A stretch of DNA of 64,000 nucleotides from Cognatundibacterium oligocarboniphilum. GTDB taxonomy: Bacteria > Pseudomonadota > Gammaproteobacteria > Burkholderiales > Burkholderiaceae_D. A program made the translations under genes and the position numbers. Location of the stretch: positions 328,963 through 392,962 of the forward strand of contig NZ_JABXYJ010000001.1 in NCBI RefSeq assembly GCF_013377855.1. Direction: 5' to 3'. Shown piece by piece: positions 63,349 to 64,000 of the stretch. The number at the start of each line of letters is the position of its first letter. Positions within the stretch are counted from its first letter, which is position 1. The notes under the pieces were generated by a model. The model was not told the DNA's origin. It did not search any database and saw only the letters and a program-made list of their open reading frames with translations.

Positions 63349-63901
63349 GTGCGCAGGAGAAAACGCAAACGCATCGCTGGTATCGAACGCGAAAAGAAAG
63401 CGCCTGCTGCCGCGCCCAATCAAAGCTGGTCGATGGATTTCGTCTCAGATGGTCTGGTGAATGGCAGACGAATTCGCTACCTGAATATCGTCGATGATTT
63501 TACGAAACAATGTCTGGCGATAGAAATCGATCGTTCGCTGCCAAGGCAACGGGTAGTTCGCGTACTGGAAAGGGGGGGGGGCGAAAAACCGAGGTTTGCC
63601 GCAATCAATTACAGTCGATAACGACCCTGAGTTTGCCGGTAAAGCCCTAGAGGCATGGGTCTATGAAAAAGGTGTAAAGCTCCATTTTATCGAGCCGGGC
63701 AAGCCACAGCAAAATGCCTACATTGAGAGTTTCAACGGTAAATTCAGGGACGAATGCTTAAATGAGCATTGGTTGATATTGATGCACTACGCCAAGGCAG
63801 TCATCGACGAATGGCATCAGAATTATAATGAACAACGACCGCACAGCGCGATTGGCTATGGAAATAATAGAAGGAATTTCGAAAATAAACTGGCAAATTG
63901 A
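63349..63901 (+). pseudogene. IS3-family transposase OrfB remnant with frameshift
   Basis: The C-terminal rve integrase half of an IS3-family OrfB. WSMDFVSDGLVNGRRIRYLN and VDDFTKQCLAIEIDRSLP lie in one frame (63349-63621). [22 protein letters not shown], then [26 protein letters not shown] and RPHSAIGYG lie in the next (to 63901). The DDE residues survive (WSMD, DND, YIES). A G10 run at 63572-63581 marks the frame change, and the N-terminal part of OrfB and all of orfA are missing. It is a broken insertion sequence, unless the G-run is a sequencing error for the frameshift part. Confidence 0.85.
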
Positions 63902-63920
63902 GCATAGATTGCTACCAGCC

Positions 63921-63962
63921 AAAAAGACAAAGGTCTTATAATTCATTGAATTATAAGACCTT
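63921..63962 (-). terminator. Terminator of the tRNA transcript (33-nt near-perfect palindrome)
   Basis: Arms of 16 bp (63930-63945 and 63947-63962) pair completely around a single base. On the minus strand they are followed by TTGTC and five T. It lies just 3' of the tRNA-Asp gene, as expected for an intrinsic terminator. Confidence 0.8.
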
Positions 63963-63969
63963 CTAACAC

Positions 63970-64000
63970 TGGCGGAGCGGACGGGGCTCGAACCCGCGAC
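63970..64000 (-). tRNA. tRNA-Asp, 3' part only
   Basis: Read on the minus strand the last 31 bases give the 3' half of a tRNA: the T-arm GCGGGTTCGAGCCCCG, then acceptor strand CCGCTCC, discriminator G and encoded CCA (complement of 63970-63972). The acceptor implies a 5' end GGAGCGG, typical of bacterial tRNA-Asp(GTC), and the preceding GTC of the variable/T-arm junction also fits. The body, including the anticodon, lies beyond the window, so the identity is inferred. Confidence 0.8.

Noticed and set aside
1..64000. CRISPR arrays, prophage or toxin-antitoxin loci
   Set aside because: No regularly spaced repeats, phage structural genes or recognisable toxin-antitoxin pairs were seen; the 60-residue membrane protein lacks a partner and is only noted as unknown.

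Overview
The window looks like chromosome of a Betaproteobacterium of the order Burkholderiales, probably family Oxalobacteraceae. This is an inference from the mid-50s GC content, the argS / SPOR-protein / dsbA / SDR gene order, a LiuR-controlled leucine/isovalerate cluster, and proteobacterial-type gshA, aceK and rdgC. Nearly all of it is densely packed, intact metabolic and transport genes. There is no prophage, no CRISPR array and no rRNA operon. The only clear insertion sequence is an IS3 remnant at the right edge, next to a partial tRNA-Asp gene.

Layout, left to right. (1) 1-1.8 kb: the 3' end of a GDCCVxC-domain (seleno)protein homologue, a coupled AraC regulator and an AhpD-like protein. 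(2) 1.8-10 kb: a two-component system divergent from a tripartite heavy-metal RND efflux operon (adaptor, pump, DUF3240 protein, outer-membrane channel). (3) 10-18.5 kb: a solitary sugar-type binding protein, a HAAS/DUF2807 pair, an SMP-30-like protein coupled to glpD, a DnaQ-fold exonuclease, a family-3 binding protein and a VOC protein. (4) 18.7-24.7 kb: a thiol block, gshA, an M14 peptidase, an alpha/beta hydrolase, then egtD-egtB for ergothioneine. (5) 25.9-46.9 kb: a long run of minus-strand genes for leucine/isovalerate catabolism (liuR, thioesterase, liuA, liuB, liuC, liuD, liuE). It is interleaved with the complete bioA-F-D-B set, a thiolase, a second acyl-CoA dehydrogenase, an SDS-type serine dehydratase, aceK and an unusual pdxJ. 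Methylcrotonyl-CoA carboxylase (liuB/liuD) needs biotin, so the bio genes sit beside a consumer of their product. (6) 47-53.6 kb: a metallo-beta-lactamase-fold protein, a frameshifted catalase-like gene, an exported GH13 amylase-family enzyme, small proteins and an EamA transporter. (7) 53.7-61.8 kb: a TonB receptor, a BtuF-like protein coupled to an SDR, dsbA, a SPOR protein, argS and a membrane protein. (8) 62-64 kb: rdgC, then an AT-rich patch with a 60-residue membrane protein, an IS3 transposase remnant and tRNA-Asp.

Non-coding structure is also informative. There is a 26-bp perfect palindrome and a second imperfect one flanking liuR (LiuR operators). There is a 104-bp MITE-like element with terminal inverted repeats and a 5-bp target duplication, and a 123-bp palindromic element overlapping the thiolase stop codon. 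Two intrinsic terminators lie just upstream of start codons, and two intergenic regions share an AGATACTCCCC motif.

I did not find a clearly novel defence or mobile system. The most interesting items are the Bacteroidota-like PdxJ in the leucine cluster, the gshA-egtDB thiol neighbourhood, the two small repeat elements and the AT-rich patch at the tRNA. Family assignments are from recognition of motifs and remembered homologues; no database search was run.
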